From NCBI RefSeq assembly GCF_946151055.1, contig NZ_CAMGYZ010000019.1:1-64000 (forward strand): a stretch of DNA of 64,000 nt, read 5' to 3'. The position numbers were made by a program, and so were the translations under genes. This document shows positions 7,590 to 16,336 of this stretch, one piece after another; position 1 is the first letter of the stretch, and each line of letters begins with the position of its first letter. The DNA comes from Bacillus sp. Marseille-Q3570. Its GTDB lineage: Bacteria > Bacillota > Bacilli > Bacillales > Fictibacillaceae. The notes under the pieces were generated by a model, which saw only the letters and a list, made by a program, of their open reading frames with translations, was not told the origin of the DNA and did no database searches.

Positions 7590-8420
7590 TTGGACTTGCT
7601 GATTTTTATTAAAGCAATCATTTTAGGAATGGTGGAGGGGTTGACTGAGTTTGCACCGATCTCTTCTACAGGTCATATGATCATCGTTGATGACATGTGG
7701 CTGCAATCAAGGGAATTCTTGACAAAGTATGTCGCAAATACCTTTAAGGTCGTCATTCAGCTCGGATCGATTTTAGCGGTTGTCGTCGTTTTCTGGAAAA
7801 GGTTGATTGGCTTGGTCAGCTTTACAAGACCCAGAAAGAATGCAGTTAATGAGGGAGAACAACTCAAATTATCCCAGGTCATCGTTGGGTTATTGCCAGC
7901 AGGTGTTTTAGGAGTATTGTTTGAAGACTATATCGATGAATATTTGTTTTCTACAGAAACTGTATTGATCGGGCTAGTCATAGGAGCGTTCTTTATGATT
8001 TTTGCAGATGTGTTCGCAGCGAAAGTGCCGACTGCTATGACAGTTGACCAGATTACTTACAAACAAGCATTTACGGTCGGAATCATTCAGTGCTTCTCGT
8101 TATGGCCTGGATTTTCCCGTTCAGGATCGACAATCTCAGGCGGGGTCCTGGTTGGGATGAGCCATCGGGCAGCAGCTGATTTCACTTTCATCATGGCAGT
8201 ACCGATCATGGCAGGTGCGAGCTTCTTATCACTTCTGAAAAATTGGCAATACTTCTCAATGGATGCTTTACCTTTCTTTATTGTCGGCTTCATCAGTGCT
8301 TTTCTATTCGCTTTACTCTCAATACAATTCTTTTTGAAAATCATCAGCAAAATCAAACTAGTTCCCTTTGCGATCTATCGGATTGTTCTAGCTGGTGTTG
8401 TATATTTGATCTACTTTTAA
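7590..8420 (+). CDS. uppP: Undecaprenyl-diphosphatase UppP (BacA family)
   Basis: 276 residues, polytopic membrane enzyme that dephosphorylates undecaprenyl diphosphate to recycle the lipid carrier of peptidoglycan and teichoic acid synthesis; extra copies raise bacitracin tolerance. Both catalytic signatures are present: the E-rich GMVEGLTEFAPISSTGH at 13-29 and PGFSRSGST at 173-181 with the essential Arg177. About eight hydrophobic segments. Start is TTG with AGAGAGGA about 9 bp upstream. Length is normal for the family. Bacilli often hold two or three copies, so this may be the accessory one. The tatA-like gene is just upstream. Confidence 0.93.
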   Translation: MDLLIFIKAIILGMVEGLTEFAPISSTGHMIIVDDMWLQSREFLTKYVANTFKVVIQLGSILAVVVVFWKRLIGLVSFTRPRKNAVNEGEQLKLSQVIVGLLPAGVLGVLFEDYIDEYLFSTETVLIGLVIGAFFMIFADVFAAKVPTAMTVDQITYKQAFTVGIIQCFSLWPGFSRSGSTISGGVLVGMSHRAAADFTFIMAVPIMAGASFLSLLKNWQYFSMDALPFFIVGFISAFLFALLSIQFFLKIISKIKLVPFAIYRIVLAGVVYLIYF

Positions 8421-8680
8421 AAAGGGACTAAAAGAGTCAGCTTCATCAAAGACCTTTTAATGACTATTTTCAATTTTGAATTAACGAATAAACGATCAAG
8501 TAGATAATATATACCAGTTCTAATGGAATCCTTCTACCATATAAAGAAAGGAAACATAATCAGAAAAACGATATACTTCCTTCTTTGGAATTAGAATATA
8601 ATAATTCTAAAAAGAATTGGTTAAGCCCTGTTTTCATCAAATAATGATTAAGTTAGATCTCATAATTTTGACTTTAATTT

Positions 8681-9835
8681 TCATCTATAAACTAAATGAC
8701 GCATTAAACGTTCAAGTGGTCCATTAATATGGAATTTTTCTAAAATGGATGCGATTACTACAGCTAATAGCCATATGGATATAGCAACAAGTGTGACTCC
8801 AGTGTTGGTCAATACTCCTCCTAAACCTAATGCTACGGGCGACAATAGGATGACCAACAAGGTTTCATTCAGAATAAAAAATGTGAGTGAACGTTTCCCT
8901 AAAGCAGTCATTGACCTAGTGATCCAACCCGGATTTTCAATGAAATTACCAATCATTCCGAATAAAGCTGCATATCCCATTCCACCAGCAGTCCCTGTTA
9001 CAATTTGAACGCCATAAATGATTCCAGCTACGAAAAAACTTGGTTCCCAAATTTCATTGATCATGACTAAAGGAAGAGCACCAAAAATTGATATGGTCAT
9101 TCCAATTGCAGTGATTTTTTTTAATGTTCGATGGTGCAGATGCGAATCAATTAATAGACGTTTTCTTCCAGCCCATATACCTATAAGTACTGACGGCAGA
9201 ATAGGGAAAAGAAAATGAATGAAGACAGGGATGACAGGAAAGTAAAAAATGGCTTCCGTTAACGATTGTATATACCGATCATTCGCCGAAAAGTCAGAGC
9301 CAAACCCATAGCTGCCGATTTCATTTAAAAAAGACCCCCATATAAATGGAAGATAGAGAATGAAAATGAAAGTGACGATGGTTGTCACTTTGATTAATGT
9401 ATTGTTAGGGCGCAATAACAACCAACCCACAAGAATACCGGCAACACCATAGGCCATTAATATATCTTGACCACCGATAAATACGGCCAAGATAAAACCG
9501 AACAAGATTAAATAGAAACATCTTCTTCTAATTGTTTGTATGGCTTCTTTTTTAGAATTCCCTTTTGTAAGCTGTTTTTCAAATACCATGGCTAATCCGT
9601 AGCCAAATAATACAGCAAACATAGGTCGTGCTCGATTGTCTATCAGTAGTTCTCCTAAAGAGTTTAATAGCTTATCTAGAAAAGTAACACTTTCCGGGCG
9701 GCTCATGACCCCTGGTTCAGAACTGTATAGAAATAATGGTGCATGGGCAAGTACGATTAACAAAAGCATGAAGCCTCTGGCTAAATCTAATGAAATCGCT
9801 CGCTTTGTTGAAGTTAGATTTCGTTGTAGGTGCAT
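8681..9835 (-). CDS. DUF418 family membrane protein (YeiB-like)
   Basis: 384 residues with about ten hydrophobic segments. Begins with the DUF418/YeiB signature ISLDLARGFMLLLIVLAHAP, continues with DNRARPMFAVLFGYGLAMVF and ends in the family block SMTALGKRSLTFFILNETLL. These are inner-membrane proteins of the wider acyltransferase_3-like superfamily with no established substrate; Bacillus relatives (YxaH, YrkO) are thought to act in envelope modification or transport. Alone on the minus strand. The 8421-8680 gap upstream of its stop has no gene. Confidence 0.85.
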   Translation of the reverse strand: MHLQRNLTSTKRAISLDLARGFMLLLIVLAHAPLFLYSSEPGVMSRPESVTFLDKLLNSLGELLIDNRARPMFAVLFGYGLAMVFEKQLTKGNSKKEAIQTIRRRCFYLILFGFILAVFIGGQDILMAYGVAGILVGWLLLRPNNTLIKVTTIVTFIFILYLPFIWGSFLNEIGSYGFGSDFSANDRYIQSLTEAIFYFPVIPVFIHFLFPILPSVLIGIWAGRKRLLIDSHLHHRTLKKITAIGMTISIFGALPLVMINEIWEPSFFVAGIIYGVQIVTGTAGGMGYAALFGMIGNFIENPGWITRSMTALGKRSLTFFILNETLLVILLSPVALGLGGVLTNTGVTLVAISIWLLAVVIASILEKFHINGPLERLMRHLVYR

Positions 9836-10117
9836 ATTGCTTTTCCCCTTGAATCTTTTATAATGAGTCTTATTTCATTTATCACCATTCTTCAATCTTA
9901 AATCCATTATTAATAAACTTGCATTAAAAGTAAAGATAACTGTAGTTACCTTTGCCCACATCCCCTAGTTGCACGATAATTGACGCGTTTGGTCTTTTCC
10001 CAGCTGCGATGATCTTATTAGCAAAGGTTTTCATCATGGGATTGATTCTTACAAGTTTGAGAGTCTATTCTAGAAGAAGGTTATGAAAATTGAAAATAGT
10101 GAAGATTTACATTTAAA

Positions 10118-10225
10118 ATGACGGTGTACTTATTATTAACCGTACTGGATCCAACTTCTATAAATACACCGTTTAAAAATGTTATAGATGGACTTGCAGC
10201 AGAAGAGGATATCTGGAAACCATGA
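10118..10225 (+). pseudogene. DinB-family N-terminal fragment
   Basis: 35 codons: the part LTVLDPTSINTPFKNVIDGL then AAEEDIWKP lines up with the start of the intact DinB protein at 45763 (LNVLDTTFEKESWYAPFKHA, IEGITAEQAIWKP), sharing L-VLD-T, PFK--I-G and AE--IWKP with one short gap. The frame stops right after IWKP, so only the first helix pair remains. It overlaps the next reading frame slightly. The preceding stretch 9836-10117 shows no supportable feature. Confidence 0.6.
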
Positions 10226-10245
10226 AACACAAGAGGAGGCTAACA

Positions 10246-10988
10246 GTGTTTAAAGGGACAGGAGCTAAAATTCTTGACGGCTCACCAAATTATTTCGTGA
10301 TAGAAGACATCGGGCAGGTATCAACCATCAACCAATTTGAAAAACTTCTGCACGACCTATACGGCTATGTACAAATGAAGGATATTCAATCTGTCAAAAT
10401 CGTTTTAAACGAACGAGAAGCATCGAACAATGAGTATCTGAATTTAATGGATGATTACAACTTTTTGAAACACGATACACAATGTTTTTATAAACGGGAC
10501 CTGAATTCTGTAGATGCTTCCGAACTGGTACCATCCATTGATTTCAAATCAATTGAACAAGCATCCGATGACTTATTTAAAAATGTATGGCAAAAAGTCG
10601 TGACCGAGTCCCTAAACGCTCCTCCATCACTTTCCATTGAGAAGGAATTTGAAGGCATGAAAACTGAACTTGGTCCTAATTACATAAAAAACTGTTTGAT
10701 CGCTTATCATGAAAAAGTTCCGATCGGGATTACGATACCCCACATTGAACCAGGTACCATTGATGAAGGCAGACTCTTCTATTTTGGATTGGTTCCAGAA
10801 TATCGAGGTAAGAAATGGGGATGGCACTCCACAAACTTTCCTTGCAATTTCTGAAAAGTATAGGAGCCACATACTATATCGGTGCAACCGGATATCGAAA
10901 TATCCCTATGCAACGTATCTTTCAACTAAACGGTTGTATAATGTTCGAAAAGAAAGTCATCTTTCGATTGAATAGACATTCTACTTGA
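10246..10988 (+). pseudogene. GNAT-type acetyltransferase broken by a frameshift
   Basis: Starts at GTG 10246 behind AGAGGAGGC. The first 203 codons end in the GNAT acetyl-CoA region LFYFGLVPEYRGKK and then run off frame to a stop at 10854. The missing C-terminal part continues at 10815 in the next frame: MGMALHKLSLQFLKSIGATY, then YIGATGYRNIPMQRIFQLNG, to a TGA at 10986. Adding one A to the AAA at 10813-10815 restores RGKKMGMALHKL, the normal pyrophosphate loop and helix. It is therefore either a one-base deletion or a sequencing error in a full-length enzyme of about 247 aa. Confidence 0.75.
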
Positions 10989-11066
10989 ACTTTTTTCCAC
11001 AGAACGATGCTATATAAGATATAAGGAGCAAACGTTATTATAATCTTGAAATTTGGGGGATAATTC

Positions 11067-11360
11067 ATGAGAAAATTTGTAGTAGTTTTAAAAGATAAAA
11101 AGAAAGGTGACCTGACAGATAAGCTTTTGGGTCAACATATAGAACATCTGCAAAAGTTGAACCAAAAATCAAACCTGCTTATTTGTGGCCCCTTTAAGGA
11201 TGATGAAAAGGCTATGCAAATATTGATCTGTAATACCATGAAAGAGGCAATAGCTCTTGTTGAGAGTGACCCTTTTGTCCAAGAAGGTTATTATGGTGAT
11301 TATGAAATAAATGAGTTGATCGAAGCGAATGAGGATAATAATTGGTTGGTCAATAAGTGA
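11067..11360 (+). CDS. YciI-like protein
   Basis: 97 residues with the YciI ferredoxin-like fold: KFVVVLKDKKKGD, HIEHLQKLNQKSNLLICGPF (the H...G-L-L-x-G-P strand) and AIALVESDPFVQEGYYGDYE at the end, where DPF is the conserved pocket motif. YciI relatives are small cytoplasmic proteins, some acting as dehydrochlorinase-like enzymes, most of unknown role. ATG is preceded by TTGGGGGATAA. The VOC protein gene follows 25 bp after the stop and is probably cotranscribed; YciI and VOC proteins are frequent neighbours. Confidence 0.85.
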   Translation: MRKFVVVLKDKKKGDLTDKLLGQHIEHLQKLNQKSNLLICGPFKDDEKAMQILICNTMKEAIALVESDPFVQEGYYGDYEINELIEANEDNNWLVNK

Positions 11361-11385
11361 ATTTCAGGAAAGGAATGGATATCGG

Positions 11386-11802
11386 ATGACATTGCGAGTA
11401 GCGCCCAATCTAATGATGGACGGAAACGCAAAGGAAGCGATCCAATTTTACAAAGACATATTGGATGCTGAAGTGCTGTCTATTACAACCTATGCAGATA
11501 TTGCAGAATTTCCAGGAATGTCTTTCTCGGAAAAAATATTGGACCGTATAGCTTATGCAACATTAAAAATCGGACATACAGAGCTAAAGATTTATGACTC
11601 ACCAGGATTTTCCCGTCAAATAGGAAATCAAGTAGCCATCCATTTAACTGCGACCGACCCTGTAAAAACAAAGCAAATTTTTGAAGCTTTCCAGGAGGAA
11701 GGTAAGGTGATCGGCCCCTTAGAGAAAACTTCCTTCACCTCCGCTCAGGGTATGGTAATGGACAAGTTCGGTGTAACATTCACAATTGTGACTGACAATT
11801 AA
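11386..11802 (+). CDS. VOC family protein (PhnB / YjdN type)
   Basis: 138 residues from ATG 11386, behind AGGAAAGGAA; an upstream in-frame start at 11329 lies inside the preceding gene. The opening VAPNLMMDGNAKEAIQFYKD and the segment TLKIGHTELKIYDSPGF followed by VAIHLTATDP match the PhnB/3-demethylubiquinone methyltransferase-like subgroup of the glyoxalase/bleomycin resistance fold, usually a dimer. These Bacillus proteins have no firmly known substrate. The tail KFGVTFTIVTDN replaces the usual FGVxWxI pattern. Confidence 0.8.
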   Translation: MTLRVAPNLMMDGNAKEAIQFYKDILDAEVLSITTYADIAEFPGMSFSEKILDRIAYATLKIGHTELKIYDSPGFSRQIGNQVAIHLTATDPVKTKQIFEAFQEEGKVIGPLEKTSFTSAQGMVMDKFGVTFTIVTDN

Positions 11803-11870
11803 AATAAGTGTACGGTTTAGGGATAATCAATAATCGGGTGCTTATCAGTAGAATCAAGGGGGAGTAAATT

Positions 11871-12383
11871 TTGTTGCACGATTTAAAAGGACACTCTAAT
11901 ATGGAGCCAGTTGTTGGATTATTATATTCGACGGTTCATGAAAACTTCCAGCGGCTTAAAAGAATTACGGAAGATATGTCACAAGAGGAATTAGATTATA
12001 ATGGTCCGGATGGTGACTTCAATAGTACAGCACAGTTACTAAAGCATTTAGCCTATGTCGATCTGAAATGGGTATATAGATTGAAAGGTGAAACGATTCC
12101 AGATTGTTTGATGGAAAAATACGGACCAGAATTAGATAGTAACAACCAACTCCCGATGATTAAAGGTCAAAGTTTAAACAAACTGATTCTGGACTATGAA
12201 GAGGTATTAAAAATGTTAAACGATACATGTTCACAATTAAAGGATATTGACTTAGATAAAATTGTAAACTATGAAACTGGAAAAAGAGCAACAATCCGTT
12301 GGGGAATATGGCACATGTCCGATCATAGTAGATATCACCAAGCACACATAAACCAACTAAGAAAGTGGTATGAGTCGCATTAA
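11871..12383 (+). CDS. DinB-family protein
   Basis: 170 residues from TTG, with GGGGGAG about 9 bp upstream. Helical bundle of the DinB/DUF664 type: STAQLLKHLAYVDLKWVYRL contains the first metal-ligand-type His, and the C-terminal WHMSDHSRYHQAHINQLRKW carries the paired His residues. Such proteins bind a divalent metal and some are thiol (bacillithiol) transferases; here the role is unknown. It is distant from the other DinB proteins of the window (2568, 45763), which share the QGSWP ending. Followed by a strong terminator. Confidence 0.8.
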   Translation: MLHDLKGHSNMEPVVGLLYSTVHENFQRLKRITEDMSQEELDYNGPDGDFNSTAQLLKHLAYVDLKWVYRLKGETIPDCLMEKYGPELDSNNQLPMIKGQSLNKLILDYEEVLKMLNDTCSQLKDIDLDKIVNYETGKRATIRWGIWHMSDHSRYHQAHINQLRKWYESH

Positions 12384-12429
12384 CCTGGTTTGAAATTTGG
12401 GAAATATTATCGAGGCTTTCGTTGAGTAT

Positions 12430-12470
12430 GAGGGGAAACTTCTGATTAATAAGAAGTTCCCTCATTTTTA
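12430..12470 (+). terminator. Rho-independent terminator
   Basis: GAGGGGAAACTTCT pairs with AGAAGTTCCCTC (one bulge) and is followed by ATTTTTA. It lies between the DinB gene and the converging MocR gene and can serve both strands. Confidence 0.8.
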
Positions 12471-12511
12471 ATTGAAATTAAAGAACATAAAGATTCAAGT
12501 GGAATAAATTA

Positions 12512-13870
12512 TTAGACTAGTGACACTCCTTTATCCAACAACTCGCGGATTCCTTCGCCGATTATTTCAATGCCTAACGGGATGTTCTTGTCTTTTACCT
12601 GGGACACACTCAATCGGATCCGGTTTTCCTTTCGGTAGTTTGAGAGATACATAGCTGTTGCATCTTGTACGAGTACATTCTTATCTTTAAGATGATCCAC
12701 CAGCTTTTTCGCTTTCATTCGTTCCGGTAGTTCAATGGTCGAATAAAAACCGGAGTCTCCGCCAGTAACCCCGGCTTCTGGAGGAAGGTACTCAAGATAA
12801 GCCTTTTTGAGGAGGGTACCTTTCCTTTTGTAATATTGTCTGAGCTTCTGAATGTGCGACTTGTACATCCCGCTTTGCAAATAGATTTCCAGAGCACCTT
12901 GTGTGATGACAGGCGTGTGGACATCTGCTGCAAATTTCGCTCTGGCAAAGCTGTCAAGCAAAACTTCAGGCAAGACGGCAACGCCTAGCCTCAATCCAGG
13001 CAAAAGGACTTTAGAGAAACTCTTTGTATAAATGACTCTGCCAGACGGATCATAAGCATACATAGGATCCGCCTTTCTTTTTGTATCCAGATCCCCCATA
13101 TAATCGTCCTCAATGATGTATACATCGTATTTCTGTGCGAGTTCTACGATTTTCTTCCTCTCATGATTGGAATAGCTATATCCTGTAGGATTCTGAAATC
13201 TCGATACAGTATAAAACAATTTGATTTCTCGTTCTTTAAAAATTCGTTCCAAATGGGTGAAATCAATTCCTTCGTTCGTTATTTCAATCCCACTGATTTT
13301 CAGATCACGGGAGGTAAGAGATTGGATGAAACTAGGGTGCGTCGGCTGTTCCGTGCAAATTTCGTCCTTCCCATTCGGAAAAGGAAGGGAGATGAGAAGA
13401 TCGAGGGCTTGCTGCGAACCGGACACGACACAGATCCGTTCAGGTGGAGCAAAAACCTGTAGATCCTGTAATTGTTTTGAAAGTTGTTTTCGTAATTGAT
13501 CAATCCCCAACGGTTCTGAGTAATGGAACATTTCCTCTTTATACAATTCAATTGCCTGGTTCATACAATGCTGGTAATCACGGTATGGCATCCGGCTTCG
13601 GTCAGGTCCAGCCGAAGTGAAATCAATCAGTTCTTTATGTGAATTGTTCCTAGATTGATTACCACCAACAAGAAAATAGCCACTCTTCGGTACTGAATAA
13701 ATCCTATGCTGTTTCTCTAACTCAGTGTAAGCCTTAATGACTGTATTGATGCTGCATCGGAGTTCTTTGGATAATCTTCGGACTGAAGGAAGACGTTCAC
13801 CGGGTTTCAGGTGCCCTTCGCTGATTCTTTCCTCGATTTCCTTGATCGTCTCTTCGTATTTCTTTTCCAT
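12512..13870 (-). CDS. MocR/PdxR-type regulator (GntR HTH plus aminotransferase-like domain)
   Basis: 452 residues from ATG 13870, behind AGGGAGGAAGGAAA. Residues 4-67 are a GntR winged helix (ISEGHLKPGERLPSVRRLSK, INTVIKAYTELE). From about 85 a fold-type I aminotransferase domain follows with FQNPTG (225-230), the Asp-Tyr pair at 256-257 and the PLP lysine in SFSKVLLPGLRLG (Lys287). Such regulators bind PLP or a PLP-amino acid adduct and control metabolic or exporter genes from divergent promoters. The neighbouring divergent gene is a class D beta-lactamase, and a perfect palindrome stands between the two, so self-regulation and control of the lactamase are likely but unproven. Confidence 0.9.
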   Translation of the reverse strand: MEKKYEETIKEIEERISEGHLKPGERLPSVRRLSKELRCSINTVIKAYTELEKQHRIYSVPKSGYFLVGGNQSRNNSHKELIDFTSAGPDRSRMPYRDYQHCMNQAIELYKEEMFHYSEPLGIDQLRKQLSKQLQDLQVFAPPERICVVSGSQQALDLLISLPFPNGKDEICTEQPTHPSFIQSLTSRDLKISGIEITNEGIDFTHLERIFKEREIKLFYTVSRFQNPTGYSYSNHERKKIVELAQKYDVYIIEDDYMGDLDTKRKADPMYAYDPSGRVIYTKSFSKVLLPGLRLGVAVLPEVLLDSFARAKFAADVHTPVITQGALEIYLQSGMYKSHIQKLRQYYKRKGTLLKKAYLEYLPPEAGVTGGDSGFYSTIELPERMKAKKLVDHLKDKNVLVQDATAMYLSNYRKENRIRLSVSQVKDKNIPLGIEIIGEGIRELLDKGVSLV

Positions 13871-13889
13871 TTTTCCTTCCTCCCTATCA

Positions 13890-13909
13890 CATCTGTAAGG
13901 GTACAGATG
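13890..13909. promoter_or_regulatory. 20-bp palindrome, likely operator of the MocR regulator
   Basis: CATCTGTA, 4-bp spacer, TACAGATG: perfect 8-bp arms, centred about 30 bp before the MocR start and about 110 bp before the beta-lactamase start. Position and symmetry fit autoregulation by a GntR-type dimer. Confidence 0.6.
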
Positions 13910-14008
13910 ACGAAAACATCGCTTTCTGGGCTTGGACTTTCTGAGTATAGTATAAGTTATCAACGACGAGGTGACATCATGTGAAAATACCAATTTAGGA
14001 GGAAGAAG

Positions 14009-14812
14009 ATGAAATTTTTTCGTTCAGGTTTGTTTGTATTGCTGTCACTCATGCTCGTTTGGACTGGGATGTCAACAGATACGAGTGCACAGGGGAAACA
14101 TGAAAAAGAATTGGACATCGAGGCTTTATTCAATGGAAAAGATGGGACCATGGTATTGAAAAATCTCAAAAATGACAACGTTTTTGTGTACAACCAGGAG
14201 AGAAGCAGGGAAAGGTTCACGCCTGAATCGACGTTCAAAGTACCGAACGCCTTGATCGGACTCCAAACATCAGCGGTCAGAGATGAATATGAGGTTAAAC
14301 GGTGGGATGGCATAACCAGGGAATTTGAGGATTGGAATCGGGATCATACACTTGCTTCAGGTATGAGACATTCTGTGATCTGGTACTATCAAGACATGGC
14401 CCGTGATATCGGAGAAGAACGAATGGAAAAGTATGTGAACCTTATAAACTATGGAAATCAAGATATCTCCGGCGGAATCGATACATTCTGGCTGGACAGC
14501 AGCCTTGAGATTACTGTAAGAGAACAATTGGACTTCATCGAAAAATTAGTCAAGGAACAACTGCCCTTTGAAGAGGAACATCAGAAAACGGCAAAACGGA
14601 TGATGATTGACGAGGAACAAGATGCGTACACACTCCATGGAAAGACTGGAACAAGACTTTCAGATTTCGGGTTAGGCTGGTATGTCGGTTTCATCACCAC
14701 AGAAAAAGACACCTGGGTGTTTGCAGTGAACCTCGACGGAACCGGAACCGAAGCAAAAAATATCGTCAAAGAGACCTTAAAGCAGATGGACATTATAAGT
14801 GAAGAACTTTAA
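14009..14812 (+). CDS. Class D (OXA-type) beta-lactamase
   Basis: 267 residues with a signal peptide (about 1-28, hydrophobic GLFVLLSLMLVWTG), so secreted or membrane-associated. All class D motifs are present: S74-T-F-K77 (nucleophile Ser and the Lys that is carbamylated in this class), S122-V-I followed by WYYQ, Y148-G-N, and K212-T-G. It belongs with the chromosomal class D enzymes of bacilli (YbxI/BSD-1/BPU-1 type), which hydrolyse penicillins to varying degree; activity cannot be read from sequence. ATG follows TTTAGGAGGAAGAAG. It is divergent from the MocR regulator and ends in a hairpin. Confidence 0.92.
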   Translation: MKFFRSGLFVLLSLMLVWTGMSTDTSAQGKHEKELDIEALFNGKDGTMVLKNLKNDNVFVYNQERSRERFTPESTFKVPNALIGLQTSAVRDEYEVKRWDGITREFEDWNRDHTLASGMRHSVIWYYQDMARDIGEERMEKYVNLINYGNQDISGGIDTFWLDSSLEITVREQLDFIEKLVKEQLPFEEEHQKTAKRMMIDEEQDAYTLHGKTGTRLSDFGLGWYVGFITTEKDTWVFAVNLDGTGTEAKNIVKETLKQMDIISEEL

Positions 14813-14821
14813 GTATCACAA

Positions 14822-14853
14822 ATGGGGACGTGCTTTTCATCAAGCCGTCCCCA
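14822..14853 (+). terminator. Hairpin terminator after the beta-lactamase
   Basis: TGGGGACG and CGTCCCCA flank a 14-nt loop; the T-run after it is weak (AAAGTTTCATTT). Confidence 0.6.
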
Positions 14854-15074
14854 AAGTTTCATTTGAAAATAGGTAACTAACGTAGAATAAATGGTTGATC
14901 AGTCTCTTCATTTTTGTCTTGCTAGGAGTATTTACGATTTTAGGTTTTCTCCAGATATTCTTAGAGTGTTATTCAGATTCTAGAACGTATAGAATAGTAC
15001 TCAAGCAGAAAAGGTTCTATAATTTTACAAATTAAATGGTATTGCATTCTCTTTGAAGTAGACACAATAGGGAG

Positions 15075-15407
15075 GTGGGAAGAATCAATGATTTGGTTTT
15101 TTGGGTAACGTCTATTGGTAGTATATTAACTTTAGGGGTTATTATTTGCTATTACGCATCGTTAGGAAAAAGAGTTTCAGAAGAGGAAAAGAATGCCGGG
15201 AAAGATTTGACTACGATATTAATCCATTTACAGGCACTTCAAAAATTTAAAAATGTATTTTATAGATTAGTATGGAATTTACATAGTTTGAAAGAAGGAA
15301 GGGAACTTGATGACAGTTTCAGAGAAGCCTGGACAAATCGTTATCCTCAATGGGGCACCCAGATCTGGAAAGTCAAGCATAGCACTGGAGATCCAAAATA
15401 CATTTGA
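15075..15407 (+). CDS. Small membrane protein, start region possibly frameshifted
   Basis: Up to 110 residues; one hydrophobic segment near the N-terminus (VTSIGSILTLGVIICYYAS) followed by a charged helix, so an anchored protein of unknown family. The start is unclear. GTG 15075 touches the GGAGG site, and TTG 15093 is possible. The best-placed ATG (15088) is in another frame: it reads MIWFF and hits a stop after a T6 run; one more T would give MIWFFWVTSIGS and join the long frame. The last third overlaps the next gene by nearly 100 bp, which is unusual, so its true end is also in doubt. Confidence 0.4.
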   Translation: MGRINDLVFWVTSIGSILTLGVIICYYASLGKRVSEEEKNAGKDLTTILIHLQALQKFKNVFYRLVWNLHSLKEGRELDDSFREAWTNRYPQWGTQIWKVKHSTGDPKYI

Positions 15408-15927
15408 GGGAGTGTGGATGAACATAGGTGTAGATAAGGTCATGGAAATGACTCCAGAACGATTTTTACCAGGGATAGGATTAAGACCTGGAGGAGAGCG
15501 ACCAGATCTTGAGCCTCTAATAATGCTGATGTACAAAGGGATGTATGAAACGATTGCATCACACAGTCGTTTAGGTTTAAACATAGTCGTGGATGTCGGT
15601 CATCATGATTCTTATTCTGTTCCTCTTGGCATTCTACCAAAATGCGCTCAAATACTAACCGGTCTTCCTGTTTTATTTGTGGGAGTATGCTGTCCACTCG
15701 AGGTTATCATGGAACGTCGTATCAACACCTGGAATTCTAGTTATGCCAAAGACGGTTCAGTTCCAGTTCCAATAAGAAAATGGCAAATGTCAGTCCACGA
15801 ACCAGGGATTTATGATTTGGAAGTCGATACCTCACTGTTAACCGTAGAAGAGTGTGCGAACAAAATACAACAGAGACTTGAAGATGATCAACCTTTAACA
15901 GCTTTTCAAATTATTAAGGATATTTAA
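15310..15927 (+). CDS. Chloramphenicol phosphotransferase-like P-loop kinase
   Basis: 205 residues from ATG 15310 behind GAAGGAAGGGAA. Walker A GAPRSGKS at 15-22, a mobile-lid region with RPGGERPDLEPLI, and NIVVDVGHHDSY followed by FVGVCCPLEVIMERR; the latter corresponds to the VGVxCPLExLxxRE motif of CPT-family proteins. The prototype phosphorylates the 3-hydroxyl of chloramphenicol in Streptomyces, but most Bacillus homologues have unknown substrates, so resistance is only a possibility. Cytoplasmic. It overlaps the preceding membrane-protein frame. Confidence 0.8.
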   Translation: MTVSEKPGQIVILNGAPRSGKSSIALEIQNTFEGVWMNIGVDKVMEMTPERFLPGIGLRPGGERPDLEPLIMLMYKGMYETIASHSRLGLNIVVDVGHHDSYSVPLGILPKCAQILTGLPVLFVGVCCPLEVIMERRINTWNSSYAKDGSVPVPIRKWQMSVHEPGIYDLEVDTSLLTVEECANKIQQRLEDDQPLTAFQIIKDI

Positions 15928-15984
15928 ATTAGAAATGAAGAAATAAAATCAACTGTAAAGTAAATGGAAATAGGAGGAATAAAG

Positions 15985-16146
15985 TTGGCTTTAAATGTAG
16001 GGGATATGATTACATTTGAACGTACTTTCACAGCAGAAGATGTGGAATTATTCACTAAGATTTCCGGTGATGGAAACCCCTGGACGACGAGTCTTAGTTC
16101 GCTTAGAGGTTCAACTGCCTCGCTGTTCCCACATGAGGGTCGTTAA
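15985..16146 (+). pseudogene. Decayed MaoC-like hot-dog dehydratase
   Basis: TTG start 7 bp after AGGAGG; the first 31 residues ALNVGDMITFERTFTAEDVE and LFTKISGDGNP match the start of Bacillus MaoC/hot-dog proteins (VGDxxxFERTFTxEDVxLFTxISGD). After this the catalytic DxNPxH loop is missing: the frame passes a shortened stretch with TASLFP and stops at 16146, while a possible continuation (VVNFVQAP) lies in another frame to about 16165. It has therefore lost the active-site region and is a relic. Confidence 0.55.
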
Positions 16147-16190
16147 TTTCGTTCAAGCGCCATTATATAAAACTGAGGCTCAGTATTTTT

Positions 16191-16232
16191 CAACCGGAGC
16201 ATTTCTTCAAGAAGGAGAAATGCTTTTCTTGT
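16191..16232 (+). terminator. Hairpin, member of the dispersed cggggGCA-type repeat
   Basis: AGCATTTCTTC and GGAGAAATGCT form an 11-bp stem with one mismatch, followed by TTTTCTT. The left arm CAACCGGAGCATTTCTT is close to the repeat at 31130-31165 (AAACGGGAGCATTTCTTT). Confidence 0.55.
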
Positions 16233-16336
16233 GGAACTAAAGGGTAGGTTTTAGTCGGAGAGGAGGGTCGATCTGCCTGAGCGCTTCAAATACATCAAAA
16301 GCAAAATAATTTAACTATAGTGAGGAGGATCATGGA

